Shown here one piece after another: positions 9,279 through 18,454 of a stretch of DNA of 40,022 bases; positions within the stretch are counted from its first letter, which is position 1, and every line of letters starts with the position of its first letter. A program made the position numbers and the translations under genes. Location of the stretch: positions 1-40,022 of the forward strand of contig JALSHU010000049.1 of the NCBI GenBank assembly GCA_026982075.1, given 5' to 3'. The stretch comes from Sulfurovum sp. (GTDB lineage Bacteria > Campylobacterota > Campylobacteria > Campylobacterales > Sulfurovaceae). The notes below the pieces were generated by a model. The model searched no databases and was not told the DNA's origin. It was given only the letters and a program-made list of their open reading frames with translations.

Positions 9279-10535
9279 TTATATTTCTTTTTTGTTTAAA
9301 CATAAGGCTTCTATTTGTATTTTCCCATCATTGAGTATAAACGTGCTATCCATTTCAATCTCTTCTAATGTACTTATTTTACCTGCCAATGATATTTCTG
9401 CCCAACCTTTTCGATATTTTGATCTTGGATTACTCATTCTGAATTTTTGCTCTATAAAAATTAGATATTGTTCTTTTTGTTGTAGCGATGTAGTTATACT
9501 TTGTAGATGTCTTTCTCGTTCACTGGGTAAAATAGAAGTGAAATGCTCTACATTATATGAGATGTATCGCTTAAATTCTTTTGTCAGACGTTGAAACTCA
9601 TTCTCCAACTCAATTAATAATCGTGAAGGGGAGTATCTTAATAATACTTCCTCACTGTGTTTTAATTCACGGGAATAGCGTTTCATTTTCTCTGTAAGTA
9701 AATATGAAAATTGTTCAAGCCTTTGCGTTAACGCATATAACATTTCTTTACTATCAGGTAATATCATTTCCATCGCTGCACTGGGTGTAGGTGCTCTTAA
9801 GTCTGCTACAAAATCACTTATCATAGTATCCACTTCATGCCCTATCGCACTAACCACAGGCGTATTCATAGAAAAGATAACATCCGCCACATTTTCTTCA
9901 TTAAAAGACCATAGATCTTCTACTGAACCACCTCCACGAGCCAATACAACAACATCTACACCTAAACTATCTGCATAGGACAAAGAGCTTGATATTTGTC
10001 TTGATGCTATTTCCCCTTGTACCAAGGTATCCACCACAATCACTTCTACTAGTGCCCAACGTTCTTTTATGATTTTGAGCATATCATGAAGTGCTGCACT
10101 CTCTTTTGCTGTGACTAACGCTATTTTTTGGATAAATTTTGGAAGAGGTTTTTTTCTGTCGGCTTCAAAATAACCTTTAGATTTTAATTTCTTTTTAAGC
10201 TGTTCATATGCCAAAGCCAAAGCACCTTGTCCATAAGGTTCTACATGTACAGCGTAAAATTGATATTCTCCTCTTGGAGTATATACGCCTACTGATCCTT
10301 CTATGATTACATGTATTCCTTTTTCTATTTTAAACTTTAATTTCAAAACATTTGAACGCCACATCACACACTTAATACTACTTTCTTTATCTTTGACTGA
10401 AAAATATACATGTCCTGAAGTATGATACGTGACGGATGAAACTTCCCCTTCAACAAGTATATGCATAAATGTAGCTTCTAAAAGAGATTTTATTTTAGTA
10501 TTAAGTGAAGAAACACTTATCATTGACTGAGACAT
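9279..10535 (-). CDS. xseA: Exodeoxyribonuclease VII large subunit
   Basis: A 418-residue nuclease subunit that, with XseB, degrades single-stranded DNA to oligonucleotides in repair and recombination. An N-terminal OB-fold (residues 5-100, LLEATFMHILVEGEVSSV) is followed by the Exonuc_VII_L core with VVVLARGGGSVEDLWSFNEE, SAIGHEVDTMISDFVADLRA and PTPSAAMEMI. A long coiled coil (about 255-350) binds the small subunit, and the C-terminus is short. The length is slightly below the 440-460 typical of E. coli. The ATG at 10535 follows AGGA. It is the last housekeeping gene of the block before the EAL pair. No xseB is visible in the window. Confidence 0.95.
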   Translation of the reverse strand: MSQSMISVSSLNTKIKSLLEATFMHILVEGEVSSVTYHTSGHVYFSVKDKESSIKCVMWRSNVLKLKFKIEKGIHVIIEGSVGVYTPRGEYQFYAVHVEPYGQGALALAYEQLKKKLKSKGYFEADRKKPLPKFIQKIALVTAKESAALHDMLKIIKERWALVEVIVVDTLVQGEIASRQISSSLSYADSLGVDVVVLARGGGSVEDLWSFNEENVADVIFSMNTPVVSAIGHEVDTMISDFVADLRAPTPSAAMEMILPDSKEMLYALTQRLEQFSYLLTEKMKRYSRELKHSEEVLLRYSPSRLLIELENEFQRLTKEFKRYISYNVEHFTSILPSERERHLQSITTSLQQKEQYLIFIEQKFRMSNPRSKYRKGWAEISLAGKISTLEEIEMDSTFILNDGKIQIEALCLNKKEI

Positions 10536-10600
10536 TATTTTTCCTGTGCTATATTATATGTTTATCATACAATCTTGATTTAAAACACTCAAAGACTATT

Positions 10601-11338
10601 TTACTTCTTTTGTGCCACCATAAGTGTGCTAATACCCATAGAAAAAGATTTTGTATATTTCATTTCAAAACCCACAGATTCTAATTCTGTAGCCAACATT
10701 TCAGTCGTTAAGAATTCTTCAATAGACTCGGGAAGGTATTGGTATGCTTCATAATTTTTAGAAATAAACCCTCCAATTTTAGGTAATATTTTTTTCATAC
10801 CAAAATCTATAGCTTTATCTATTAATCCATTTCTATCTTGTTTAGTAAACTCTAAGATAACGACAATCCCCCCCGGCTTCAAAGTACGATAAAATTCTTG
10901 CAGCGCTTCAACGCGATCTACTACATTTCTGATACCATAAGAAATAGAGATGACATCGGTACTTTCATCAGCAATGGGGAGTGCTTGCGCTTTCCCTTCT
11001 ATAAATGCAGCAAAATTAACTTTCCCGCGTGCCACATCCAACATACCTTTAGATGGATCTATACCCACATATTTGTCTATAGTTACATTATTTTTTTCTG
11101 CCTGTTCTTTCCAATATATAAGTAAATCTCCTGTTCCAGTTGCTACATCTGTCACTTGCCCTAAAGATTTTTTACTTAAAATTTCAAATGCTTTGTTGCA
11201 GCCTTGTTTACGCCACTGTATATCAATCCCCATACTAAGCACTCTATTTGCTTTATCATAAGTTGATGCGATATCATCAAACATTGTTACAATTTTTTCT
11301 TGTTTTTCCTGTTTATCTGTCAATTTTTCAATGCCCAA
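10601..11338 (-). CDS. ubiE: Demethylmenaquinone methyltransferase UbiE/MenG
   Basis: A 245-residue SAM-dependent C-methyltransferase for the last step of menaquinone synthesis, the respiratory quinone of Campylobacterota. It shows MFDDIASTYDKANRVLSMGID (about residues 19-39), motif I DVATGTGDL, the SAM-binding IDPSKGMLDVARGK, ISYGIRNVVDR (the UbiE signature), LKPGGIVVILEF, and a C-terminal SMGISTLMVAQKK. The start is a TTG at 11338 preceded by GGAG eight bases away. This leaves an 11-base overlap with ribD, so the two are probably coupled. A later in-frame ATG (residue 19) is possible but would remove part of the conserved N-terminus. Confidence 0.93.
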   Translation of the reverse strand: MGIEKLTDKQEKQEKIVTMFDDIASTYDKANRVLSMGIDIQWRKQGCNKAFEILSKKSLGQVTDVATGTGDLLIYWKEQAEKNNVTIDKYVGIDPSKGMLDVARGKVNFAAFIEGKAQALPIADESTDVISISYGIRNVVDRVEALQEFYRTLKPGGIVVILEFTKQDRNGLIDKAIDFGMKKILPKIGGFISKNYEAYQYLPESIEEFLTTEMLATELESVGFEMKYTKSFSMGISTLMVAQKK

Positions 11339-12320
11339 TTTTTTTGCTCCATATCATCAGATCTACATCCATCGTTCTTTGGTGTAAAAATGCTAAATTC
11401 ATTGTTGTATTATAGGTTAAATTATTCGTAGAAAGCTTAGGTGTTTGGTAGAAAAGAAACCAATCTATCTTCTCTTTGAGTGCATTTAACATACCTTCTC
11501 CACCCTCTACAATGACAAAAGAAGGTCTCTCTAAAAAGTTCAAATCATTTAAAATTTCAACTTCCCTATGTGGTACCATAAAAAGAGGTATTTGTCTGTC
11601 AAAATTATCTTCTTTGCTATAGATACATACATTTGGTGCCTTAGCATGTACAAACCTACAGTCAAGTGTTGGTCTATCCATTCTTACTGTATTTCCACCG
11701 ATAAGCAAAGTATCACAGACTGTTCTTAGTTGGTGCACATGATTTAAGGATGCTTGTGAACTCAAATAACCCCCACCTATGCGTCCATTAGACGACTGTG
11801 CTAATTTAAAGAGTACAAAGGCTTTTTTTTGCCATATTAAAAAAGGTTCTAGTAAAGCATAACACTTTTCTTCTAGTATCCCTATAGTCACATTATCAAG
11901 TTGTTTGGCTCCCTCATTATGCCCTTTTATTTTATCTTTGGTACCTATATAAATTTTTTTTAACCCCAATTTACGCAGTAACCTTGCGCATGAAGGTGTT
12001 TTCCCCTGATGAGAGCAAGGCTCTAATGTCACATAGATACTACATGCTGAAAAAAAATTCTGAGGCAAGTTTAAAAGAAATGTATGAGCTTGTCCTGCAT
12101 CTTGTGGATTAAAGTCTATAGATGTCTTAGAGAGTGTTTCGTAGGCTGAAAGTAAGGCTATTACTTCTGCATGTGAAGTACCTGATTTTTGATGGGCTTC
12201 TACAGACAAAATCTTCCCATCTAACGTAATCACTGCTCCTACTGCAGGATTTGGGTATGTTAAACCTTGGTATTCCCAAGCTTTATCAAGGGCGAGTTGC
12301 ATATAAAATTCATCTCTCAC
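11328..12320 (-). CDS. ribD: Riboflavin biosynthesis deaminase/reductase RibD
   Basis: A 330-residue bifunctional enzyme for two steps of riboflavin synthesis: deamination and then reduction of the pyrimidine intermediate. The N-terminal zinc deaminase shows NPAVGAVI, HAEVIALL (zinc His and catalytic Glu) and the PCSHQGKTPSC zinc-cysteine motif. The C-terminal reductase domain (about residues 165-325) shows KLAQSSNGRIGG, LLIGGNTVRMDRPTLDCR and VIVEGGEGML. The reductase half is short compared with the 360-370 residues of E. coli RibD but its motifs are present. The start is GTG at 12320 with a strong AAAGGAG five to six bases before it. It lies between rimP and ubiE, all in one direction. Confidence 0.94.
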   Translation of the reverse strand: MRDEFYMQLALDKAWEYQGLTYPNPAVGAVITLDGKILSVEAHQKSGTSHAEVIALLSAYETLSKTSIDFNPQDAGQAHTFLLNLPQNFFSACSIYVTLEPCSHQGKTPSCARLLRKLGLKKIYIGTKDKIKGHNEGAKQLDNVTIGILEEKCYALLEPFLIWQKKAFVLFKLAQSSNGRIGGGYLSSQASLNHVHQLRTVCDTLLIGGNTVRMDRPTLDCRFVHAKAPNVCIYSKEDNFDRQIPLFMVPHREVEILNDLNFLERPSFVIVEGGEGMLNALKEKIDWFLFYQTPKLSTNNLTYNTTMNLAFLHQRTMDVDLMIWSKKIGH

Positions 12321-12343
12321 AGCAACTCCTTTATGTTTATCGT

Positions 12344-12775
12344 TTAATTCCAGTCAAAGTATGTCTTTGAAGTATTAAGTTCACTATAGGTAAAGCACTT
12401 ATCACCTTCTTTAGTCTTAATCATAATACCATCATTATCTGCACGTTGTAATACGCCTTTAAATTTATCACCACCTGCTACTTTAACTTTTACTTTTTCA
12501 CCTATAGCATTTATAAAATGTACTGGCTTTACAAGTTTTCTCTCAATTCCTGGAGAAGATATTTCAAGCCTATAGGCTTGACTCATAGGGGGATGCACAT
12601 CTAAAAAAGGAGAAAGTTCATGTGAAATAGTCGCACATAAATCAAGTGTAACTCCTCCTGTTTTAGTCACCAATACTCTAAAAATAGTTTCATCAAATTC
12701 CGTGACTATCTCCGTATCATACAAGGCTGCACCATTTGCTTCAATGATTTTAGCTATTTGTGTCTCAAGATTCAT
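12344..12775 (-). CDS. rimP: Ribosome maturation factor RimP
   Basis: A 143-residue protein needed for 30S subunit assembly. It has the N-terminal alpha/beta domain (MNLETQIAKIIEANGAALYD...) with LEISSPGIERKL (about residues 77-88), the family signature, and a C-terminal SH3-like barrel (GEKVKVKVAGGDKFKGVLQRADNDG). The frame is open for 63 more codons upstream, but that part lies inside rbfA and looks nothing like RimP. I take the ATG at 12775, which has GAGGAG seven bases upstream and overlaps rbfA by 11 bases. In many bacteria rimP heads a rimP-nusA-infB operon; here it is at the tail and nusA is absent. Confidence 0.94.
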   Translation of the reverse strand: MNLETQIAKIIEANGAALYDTEIVTEFDETIFRVLVTKTGGVTLDLCATISHELSPFLDVHPPMSQAYRLEISSPGIERKLVKPVHFINAIGEKVKVKVAGGDKFKGVLQRADNDGIMIKTKEGDKCFTYSELNTSKTYFDWN

Positions 12776-13151
12776 CACTTGACTCCTCATTGTTTCCTGT
12801 ATGACGCCCTTCAATTTTCTTAAAAAGGTCCTCAATACGAGATACTTTTTCCAATTGATGGTCAAACTCAAATGTAAAACGAGGTGCTTTAAACCACCCC
12901 TCACTCTGCTTACAATGATTTGAAATATACCCTGCAACAATCCGAAGTTGTTTGAGTGCTTCACTTTGTTCTTTCATAGTTAAAAAAGAGGTGTCTAAAT
13001 AGACTTTTGCATCAGATCGACCTTTTGAACAAATAACATCAGTAACAGATAGTCCATTAATACGCTCATCATCCAATGTTCCCAAGGCCTCTGGAATTAT
13101 CTCCTTGAGTACTGACTCAACACGATGCCTCTTAATCTCTTCATGTGTCAT
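12765..13151 (-). CDS. rbfA: Ribosome-binding factor A
   Basis: A 128-residue KH-type RNA-binding protein that acts late in 30S maturation near the 5' helix of 16S rRNA. It shows the RbfA pattern: HRVESVLKEIIPEAL, INGLSVTDVICSKGRSDAKVYLD, ALKQLRIVAGYISNHCK and APRFTFEFDHQLEKVSRIEDLFKKI. An acidic/serine tail (NNEESSDES) is an add-on. It starts one base after the infB stop (TAGAATG) and overlaps rimP, so the three genes are probably translated in a coupled way. Confidence 0.95.
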   Translation of the reverse strand: MTHEEIKRHRVESVLKEIIPEALGTLDDERINGLSVTDVICSKGRSDAKVYLDTSFLTMKEQSEALKQLRIVAGYISNHCKQSEGWFKAPRFTFEFDHQLEKVSRIEDLFKKIEGRHTGNNEESSDES

Positions 13152-13152
13152 T

Positions 13153-15816
13153 CTATAATGTTACCTGTTCCTCAACATCTTTGTATGTTTCTATCACATC
13201 ACCCTCTTTAATATCATTAAAGTTCTCAAGCATAATACCACACTCATAACCATTTTTCACTTCTTTTGCATCTTCTGTATGACGTTTGAGCGATGCAATT
13301 TTACTTTCATAAACCACCACACCATCACGGATAAGTCTTGCTTTAGAGTTTCTAGTAATCGACCCATCTGAGACTTTACATCCCGCAATCGTTCCTACTT
13401 TACCTACAACAAATGTTTCACGGACATCTGCTTGACCAGTGACTTCTTCAGAGATAACTGGACTCATCATACCACCAAGAAGTGCTTTCACTTCATCGAG
13501 CAAATCATAGATAACAGAATACGTACGAATCTCAATACCAAGCTCTTTTGCTTTCCTCTTCACAGCACCTGTAGGACGTACGTTAAAGCCAAGAACAACA
13601 GAATGTTCAGAAGCATCTGCAAGAGTAAGGTCACTTTCCGTCACCCCTCCTACACCTTCATGAATAATGTTTACTTTGACTTCTTCATTTCTTAATTTTG
13701 ACAAAGAACCCTTAATCGCCTCAAGCGAACCTTGTACATCTGCTTTGATAATTACTGGAAGTGACTTAAGCTGACCCTCTGCAATAAGCGCAGATAAGTC
13801 ATCAAGTGTGGCTTTTGTACTCTTGGAAAGTACTTTAGCTCTTTCAAATTCTGCTCTTTTTTCTGCTAACTCACGTACCTCTTTATCTGTAGGCATCACT
13901 ATAAGCTCTTCACCTGCACCAGGTACTTCATTTAATCCAACAATAGCTGCTGGTGTTGACGGACCTATCTCTTTTACACTTGAACCATCATCAAGCTTGA
14001 TTGCTTTAATGCGTCCATATGTTTTACCAACAATAACATTATCCCCTACCCTAAGCGTACCATTTTGAATAATTACATTAGCAACTGGTCCAAAACCTTT
14101 TTCTAAAGAAGCTTCAACAACAACTGCTTTTGCATCTCTTGAAGGATCAGCTTTCAATTCTATCATTTCTGCTGTAAGAAGGATAGTCTCAAGTAAGTCA
14201 TCAATCCCTAATCCTGAGTGTGCAGAAACAGGGACAAATTCATACTCTCCACCCCAATCCACTGAAAGTACATCTATCTCTGCCAATTGGGATTTCACGT
14301 TATCAGGGTTAGCTGATTCTTTATCCATTTTATTGACTGCAATAATCATAGGGACACCAGCTGCTTTTGTATGTGCAATAGCTTCTTTTGTCTGAGGCAT
14401 TACTCCATCATCTGCAGCCACTACAATAATAACAATATCTGTTGCTTGTGCACCACGTGCTCTCATTGCAGTAAAAGCTTCGTGACCTGGAGTATCTACA
14501 AAGGTAATTTTCTTACCATTTTTTTCTACTTGATATGCACCTACATGTTGTGTAATTCCCCCAGCCTCTCTATCTGCTACTTTTGCTGAACGGATTTTAT
14601 CAAGTAACGATGTTTTACCATGATCAACATGACCCATGATAGTGATTACAGGTGGTCTTTCACTTGCATTTATATCTTCTACAGCATCGTACGCATCCGA
14701 GTAATCAAGTTCATCAAGAGGATTTACAGTTGTCACTTCTACTTCAAATTCCTCTGCAAGAATCTCTATTTCATCTTTGGAAAGAAAGTCATTTTTAGTG
14801 ACCATCATACCTAGAGCAAATAATACACCTATCACTTCACCTATAGAACGATTTACCTTTTCTGCAAATTCATATACTCTTACATTTTCAGGTATCTCAA
14901 CAGATGTTATGACTTCAGTGTTCTCTTCTTTTACATATTTTTTACGTTTACCACCACGCTTTAAAGAACGTCTTTGCTGTGGTCTAAATGGTGATTTACC
15001 TCTAATTGGTCCACCATTTTTAGCTTCTCGCTTTTTCATCTCTTCTTTACGTTTTTGCTCTTGGCGTATCATATCTTCATAGATATTTTTATCTGAAAAA
15101 TCCAAAAGTACTACTTCTTCTCCACCAAATCCACTATCTATATCTCCTGACATACTATCATGATTAAAAATATCAATTCTAGTACCACTTTCTTTAGCAT
15201 GTGCCACTTTTTTAGGTTTTTTCTTAGAAATATATGGTTCAGCATTAGAGTTTCCAAAAGAAATCTTGGTTCCTGCTCTCACTGGTGCAGGTTTTGCTTT
15301 TCTTACTATTTTTATACCTGTTCTAGACAGAACTCTTCTCTTTGGTTTTTCTTCCCCAGATGTATCTGTATCTTTGGGTTCTGCCTCTACCTTCTTACTG
15401 GCTATTGAAATACCTTTACGCTTTTTCACTTCTTTTACGACAGGTTTTTCTATAACTTCATCTGTCTTATCTTTAGGTTCTTCTTTTACAGGGGTATCTA
15501 CCTCTACGATATCTACTATTTCTGGCTTTTCTTTTTCTACTTCTCTTTCTTCTGCATCAGACACTTCTGATTTGACCTCACCTGTAATTTCAGGCTTCTT
15601 TTTAACCACTGTGATATTTGATTTCGTACCTGGTTTTTTAAAACCTTTTGGTAATGTACCAGAAATTGCATAGTCAACAAGTACACCAGCATCATCCAAA
15701 CTAATTGTACTATTGGCTGCTTTGACATCAAAGCCTAACTCTTTAGCTTTTTCTAACAAGTCTCCATTGGAGAGTCCTGCCTCATCTGCTATTTCTTGGA
15801 TTTTAACTTTATCCAT
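13153..15816 (-). CDS. infB: Translation initiation factor IF-2
   Basis: An 887-residue GTPase that recruits fMet-tRNA to the 30S subunit and promotes subunit joining. An IF2N domain (residues 1-50) is followed by a long charged linker rich in Lys, Glu, Val and Pro (about 65-300), then a second IF2N region and the G domain. G1 is GHVDHGKT (395-402), G3 is DTPGHE, G4 is NKMD and G5 is VSAHSGLG. Domain II, IF2 domain III ([14 protein letters not shown]) and the C-terminal fMet-binding domain ([15 protein letters not shown]) are intact. The ATG at 15816 overlaps the ylxR stop by eight bases. Confidence 0.98.
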   Translation of the reverse strand: MDKVKIQEIADEAGLSNGDLLEKAKELGFDVKAANSTISLDDAGVLVDYAISGTLPKGFKKPGTKSNITVVKKKPEITGEVKSEVSDAEEREVEKEKPEIVDIVEVDTPVKEEPKDKTDEVIEKPVVKEVKKRKGISIASKKVEAEPKDTDTSGEEKPKRRVLSRTGIKIVRKAKPAPVRAGTKISFGNSNAEPYISKKKPKKVAHAKESGTRIDIFNHDSMSGDIDSGFGGEEVVLLDFSDKNIYEDMIRQEQKRKEEMKKREAKNGGPIRGKSPFRPQQRRSLKRGGKRKKYVKEENTEVITSVEIPENVRVYEFAEKVNRSIGEVIGVLFALGMMVTKNDFLSKDEIEILAEEFEVEVTTVNPLDELDYSDAYDAVEDINASERPPVITIMGHVDHGKTSLLDKIRSAKVADREAGGITQHVGAYQVEKNGKKITFVDTPGHEAFTAMRARGAQATDIVIIVVAADDGVMPQTKEAIAHTKAAGVPMIIAVNKMDKESANPDNVKSQLAEIDVLSVDWGGEYEFVPVSAHSGLGIDDLLETILLTAEMIELKADPSRDAKAVVVEASLEKGFGPVANVIIQNGTLRVGDNVIVGKTYGRIKAIKLDDGSSVKEIGPSTPAAIVGLNEVPGAGEELIVMPTDKEVRELAEKRAEFERAKVLSKSTKATLDDLSALIAEGQLKSLPVIIKADVQGSLEAIKGSLSKLRNEEVKVNIIHEGVGGVTESDLTLADASEHSVVLGFNVRPTGAVKRKAKELGIEIRTYSVIYDLLDEVKALLGGMMSPVISEEVTGQADVRETFVVGKVGTIAGCKVSDGSITRNSKARLIRDGVVVYESKIASLKRHTEDAKEVKNGYECGIMLENFNDIKEGDVIETYKDVEEQVTL

Positions 15817-16051
15817 TATTCATTAACTCCTTTAAAAGCTTAATAAAACATTCCTTTTCTTGTTTGAAACGTTTCGTTAAGCCTTTTATTTTTTTTTCAT
15901 TATTTACACAGTCATTACAAAGATAAAAACTTCGTCCTGTACCATCATATGCTACAACTTCTTTAGCCGATAGTCTTAACCGAATCAAAGTGTTTTGAGG
16001 GTGTCTATTTCTGCAAGTGATGCACATACGTATTGGCTGTGATTTTTTCAT
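15809..16051 (-). CDS. ylxR: YlxR-family RNA-binding protein (DUF448)
   Basis: An 80-residue basic protein of the YlxR/DUF448 family. It keeps [18 protein letters not shown] (residues 8-25) and [11 protein letters not shown], the four cysteines that often pair as CxxC. The family is nearly always next to infB and is described as an RNA-binding or nucleoid-associated regulator, for example linked to RNase P in Clostridioides. It overlaps infB by eight bases and follows thrB after 35 bases. The ATG at 16051 is the only sensible start. Confidence 0.9.
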   Translation of the reverse strand: MKKSQPIRMCITCRNRHPQNTLIRLRLSAKEVVAYDGTGRSFYLCNDCVNNEKKIKGLTKRFKQEKECFIKLLKELMNNG

Positions 16052-16086
16052 GAGTATTATACCTAAAAAGAGATTAAGCCTATAGC

Positions 16087-16968
16087 CTAACTCCTAGTAA
16101 TGACACCTATATTATCTAAAGTCAAAGTAAATACTCTGAATTGAGGAAAGCGAGACTGTAAAGCTTTTGCTATTTTATCTGCATCTTTATCATATGCCAA
16201 ATTAAAAAACGTAGAACCTGAACCTGAAAGTGTACTCATCAGTGCACCATTTTTAAGCGCCATTTTTTGTACATCAAAAAGTTCAGGAATCATTTTCATA
16301 CGTCTTGCCTGATGTAATTTATCTTTAGAAGCAATACGTAACAAATCCCAAGATTCTGTCATAAAAAGGGCAGTCATATACGAAGATCTGGAAAGTGAAT
16401 AGACAGTTTCTTCTTTTTTATACATTTTAGGTAAAACCGTTCTTGATTTCGCTGTAGACGTCGTTCGGTTAGGTACAACAACGACTGCCCTCAAATAGTC
16501 TGGCATTCGTCTTTTTTTACTATACACCCTATCACCTTCTACACATGCAACATTAAAACCACCCATCACTGCTGGTGTTATGTTATCTGGATGATGTTCA
16601 TAACGTAGAGCTTGATTTAAAATCTCTCTTTTGTTATACTTTTTATCTGCCATAGTGTAAGCTGCACTTAATGCTGCAACAATCACGGCTGAAGAACTTC
16701 CTAAACCTCTAGAAATTGGTATACGATTATGAAACTCAAATTTGAAATTTTCCTCTCGACTTGTTAATCGTTTAAAATTTTCATTAAAAATACTTAGAAA
16801 AAGAGAATTTTTTTTAATCTTTGGATTCTCTGCACCTTCACCATGTGTTGAAATACTTAAAAATTTAGATGGTTTTATAATAATCTCATTTCTTAAATCT
16901 ACCGCAAGTCCTAATGTATCAAATCCAGGACCAAGGTTTGCAGATGTGGCTGGTACGCTTACAAACAT
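16087..16968 (-). CDS. thrB: Homoserine kinase
   Basis: A 293-residue GHMP-family kinase that phosphorylates homoserine in threonine synthesis. It shows [18 protein letters not shown] (about residues 5-22), the ATP-binding GHMP motif [17 protein letters not shown] (about 88-104) and the C-terminal [11 protein letters not shown] loop. The ATG at 16968 has GGAAG eight bases upstream. A GTG two codons earlier is too close to that site, so I rejected it. thrB follows the TsaB-like gene by 14 bases. Having threonine synthesis inside this translation and lipid A cluster resembles the Campylobacter order as I recall it. Confidence 0.95.
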   Translation of the reverse strand: MFVSVPATSANLGPGFDTLGLAVDLRNEIIIKPSKFLSISTHGEGAENPKIKKNSLFLSIFNENFKRLTSREENFKFEFHNRIPISRGLGSSSAVIVAALSAAYTMADKKYNKREILNQALRYEHHPDNITPAVMGGFNVACVEGDRVYSKKRRMPDYLRAVVVVPNRTTSTAKSRTVLPKMYKKEETVYSLSRSSYMTALFMTESWDLLRIASKDKLHQARRMKMIPELFDVQKMALKNGALMSTLSGSGSTFFNLAYDKDADKIAKALQSRFPQFRVFTLTLDNIGVITRS

Positions 16969-16982
16969 TCTCACTTCTTCCG

Positions 16983-17423
16983 TTAAACAGCTGGCAGTAT
17001 ATACTCTGGGGTTGATTCTTCATCAATATCTAGATCATGAATACTTTGGGGTAGTACAAACTTTGCATGCACTGCGTGTTCAAATTTTTTTGTCATTATA
17101 GTCTCTTTTTCCTTGATAAAATAGAGATTTCCAATCGCCTTAATAGGTTCTCCACCATTTAATGTAAAGCCACTGCATCCTAAACACTCTATCCCACGTG
17201 TGATTTCTATGGTTTTGAGCATAATATAGGTGAGTTTTATAGCCATATAGGAACCTGGACCTCTAGTATAAATCATTTTAGAAATATCATGTGTTTGAAT
17301 ACATTCCATAATAATAGGCAATAAAACTTCTGATGTTTTTTTATTACTTGTAAAAGTTTGAATGAGATATCCATCCTCATAGACACCCACAAGAAGAGGG
17401 GATGAGATGGAAATGATTAACAA
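16983..17423 (-). CDS. tsaB: Short TsaB-like protein (t6A tRNA modification)
   Basis: About 146 residues. The first strand and loop ([19 protein letters not shown]) and the helix plus [25 protein letters not shown] match the N-terminal ASKHA half of TsaB, where GPGSFTGLR is the family signature. The C-terminal half is missing relative to the roughly 230-residue E. coli protein. Short versions at this place are usual in Campylobacterota as far as I recall. TsaB scaffolds TsaD and TsaE in making threonylcarbamoyladenosine at position 37 of ANN-decoding tRNAs. The start is uncertain: no ATG exists, a TTG at 17423 has AGG six bases upstream, and a TTG at 17450 overlaps lpxC. Confidence 0.72.
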   Translation of the reverse strand: MLIISISSPLLVGVYEDGYLIQTFTSNKKTSEVLLPIIMECIQTHDISKMIYTRGPGSYMAIKLTYIMLKTIEITRGIECLGCSGFTLNGGEPIKAIGNLYFIKEKETIMTKKFEHAVHAKFVLPQSIHDLDIDEESTPEYILPAV

Positions 17424-17430
17424 TGTGTAC

Positions 17431-18318
17431 CTATGCGAATGACTTTGCAAATGCTCTGCTTTCTAACGCTTCAAGGGCTACAAGCTCATAGTTATTACTG
17501 TCTGAGAGTAATTTGCTTGTTAACTGATAATTTAAATGATGACTCCCCGCAAAAGATTCATATTTGGCTAAAATATTATATCCACTAACCATCATATCTC
17601 CCATAGCATCCAATATTTTATGTCTTGCGAATTCATTGTTGAAACGTAACCCTTCAGGATTAAGCACTTTGTGACTGTCTAATCCTATGGCATTTTGTAA
17701 AGAAGCACCTAATGCCAAATTTTGACTTTGCAAATATTGTATATCTTTGGCAAAACCAAACGTTCTTGCCCTTGCAATCTCTTCTATAAAGTTATGTGTA
17801 GAAAACTCAAAATTTTCACTTTGTTCACCAATAACAGGATGATCAAACTTAATACGAAAATCAAAACTTGCTCTATCCGCAGGTGTCAAACGTACAAACT
17901 TATCACCATCTTGAATCTCAATAACTTTTTTTACACGTAAAATATTTTTAGGTACATCCAGTTCTTTGACTCCTGCTTCATCTAGCAATAGGCAAAAAGA
18001 AATAGCCGAGCCATCCATAATAGGCATTTCATTGCCATCTACAATCACACGCATATTATCTATACCATATGCATAAACGGCAGAAAGAAAATGTTCTATC
18101 GTTGAAATAAATCCTTTTTCCTTATCACCTATAACAGTTGCCATACGTGTATCTATAACAGAAGAGGGAGAAAGCGCTATACTCATTGCTAAATCTTCAC
18201 GATAAAATACAATTCCTGCACCTGCATCAAGTGGTTCAAGTCGTAACTTAATCGGTTCACCTTTATGTAGCCCAATTCCAACTACTTCAACAGATTTCTT
18301 AATCGTTCTTTGCTGCAT
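17431..18318 (-). CDS. lpxC: UDP-3-O-acyl-N-acetylglucosamine deacetylase LpxC
   Basis: A 295-residue zinc deacetylase, the committed step of lipid A synthesis at the cytoplasmic side of the inner membrane. Zinc ligands and catalytic residues are visible: HFLSAV (the His of the TIEH motif, about residue 78), MDGSA, FDHPVIG, and FARHKILDAMGD (about 230-241, giving the second His and the Asp). AGSHHLNYQL supplies the general-acid His. A frame 13 codons longer exists, but the ATG at 18318 has a strong AAAGGAGGG just upstream and gives the family's usual start (QRTIKKSVEVVGIGLHKGE). A full promoter lies at 18382-18410. Confidence 0.97.
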   Translation of the reverse strand: MQQRTIKKSVEVVGIGLHKGEPIKLRLEPLDAGAGIVFYREDLAMSIALSPSSVIDTRMATVIGDKEKGFISTIEHFLSAVYAYGIDNMRVIVDGNEMPIMDGSAISFCLLLDEAGVKELDVPKNILRVKKVIEIQDGDKFVRLTPADRASFDFRIKFDHPVIGEQSENFEFSTHNFIEEIARARTFGFAKDIQYLQSQNLALGASLQNAIGLDSHKVLNPEGLRFNNEFARHKILDAMGDMMVSGYNILAKYESFAGSHHLNYQLTSKLLSDSNNYELVALEALESRAFAKSFA

Positions 18319-18381
18319 TAGCCCTCCTTTTCTCTTATTTTTAATTCTAACGATCACCCAATAATAATTATATTTTTAAAT

Positions 18382-18410
18382 ATTATACCTCAATTTATAG
18401 ATTAAATCAA
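18382..18410 (-). promoter_or_regulatory. Sigma-70 promoter upstream of lpxC
   Basis: On the minus strand TTGATT (18405-18410), a 17-base spacer and a perfect TATAAT (18382-18387) lie in the 136-base gap between the M23 peptidase gene and lpxC. The predicted 5' leader is about 57 bases. This probably starts the long lpxC-to-xseA transcript. Confidence 0.68.
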
Positions 18411-18454
18411 TATATAACTTTATTGTGAATTATTTGTGTACATCCTACTTAAAT

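Noticed and set aside
12776-12964. 63-residue N-terminal extension of RimP
   Set aside because: It lies inside rbfA in another frame and does not resemble the RimP family; the ATG at 12775 has GAGGAG.
15266-15673. 135-codon plus-strand frame opposite the IF-2 linker
   Set aside because: A shadow of the low-complexity Lys/Glu/Val linker of infB; no start signal.
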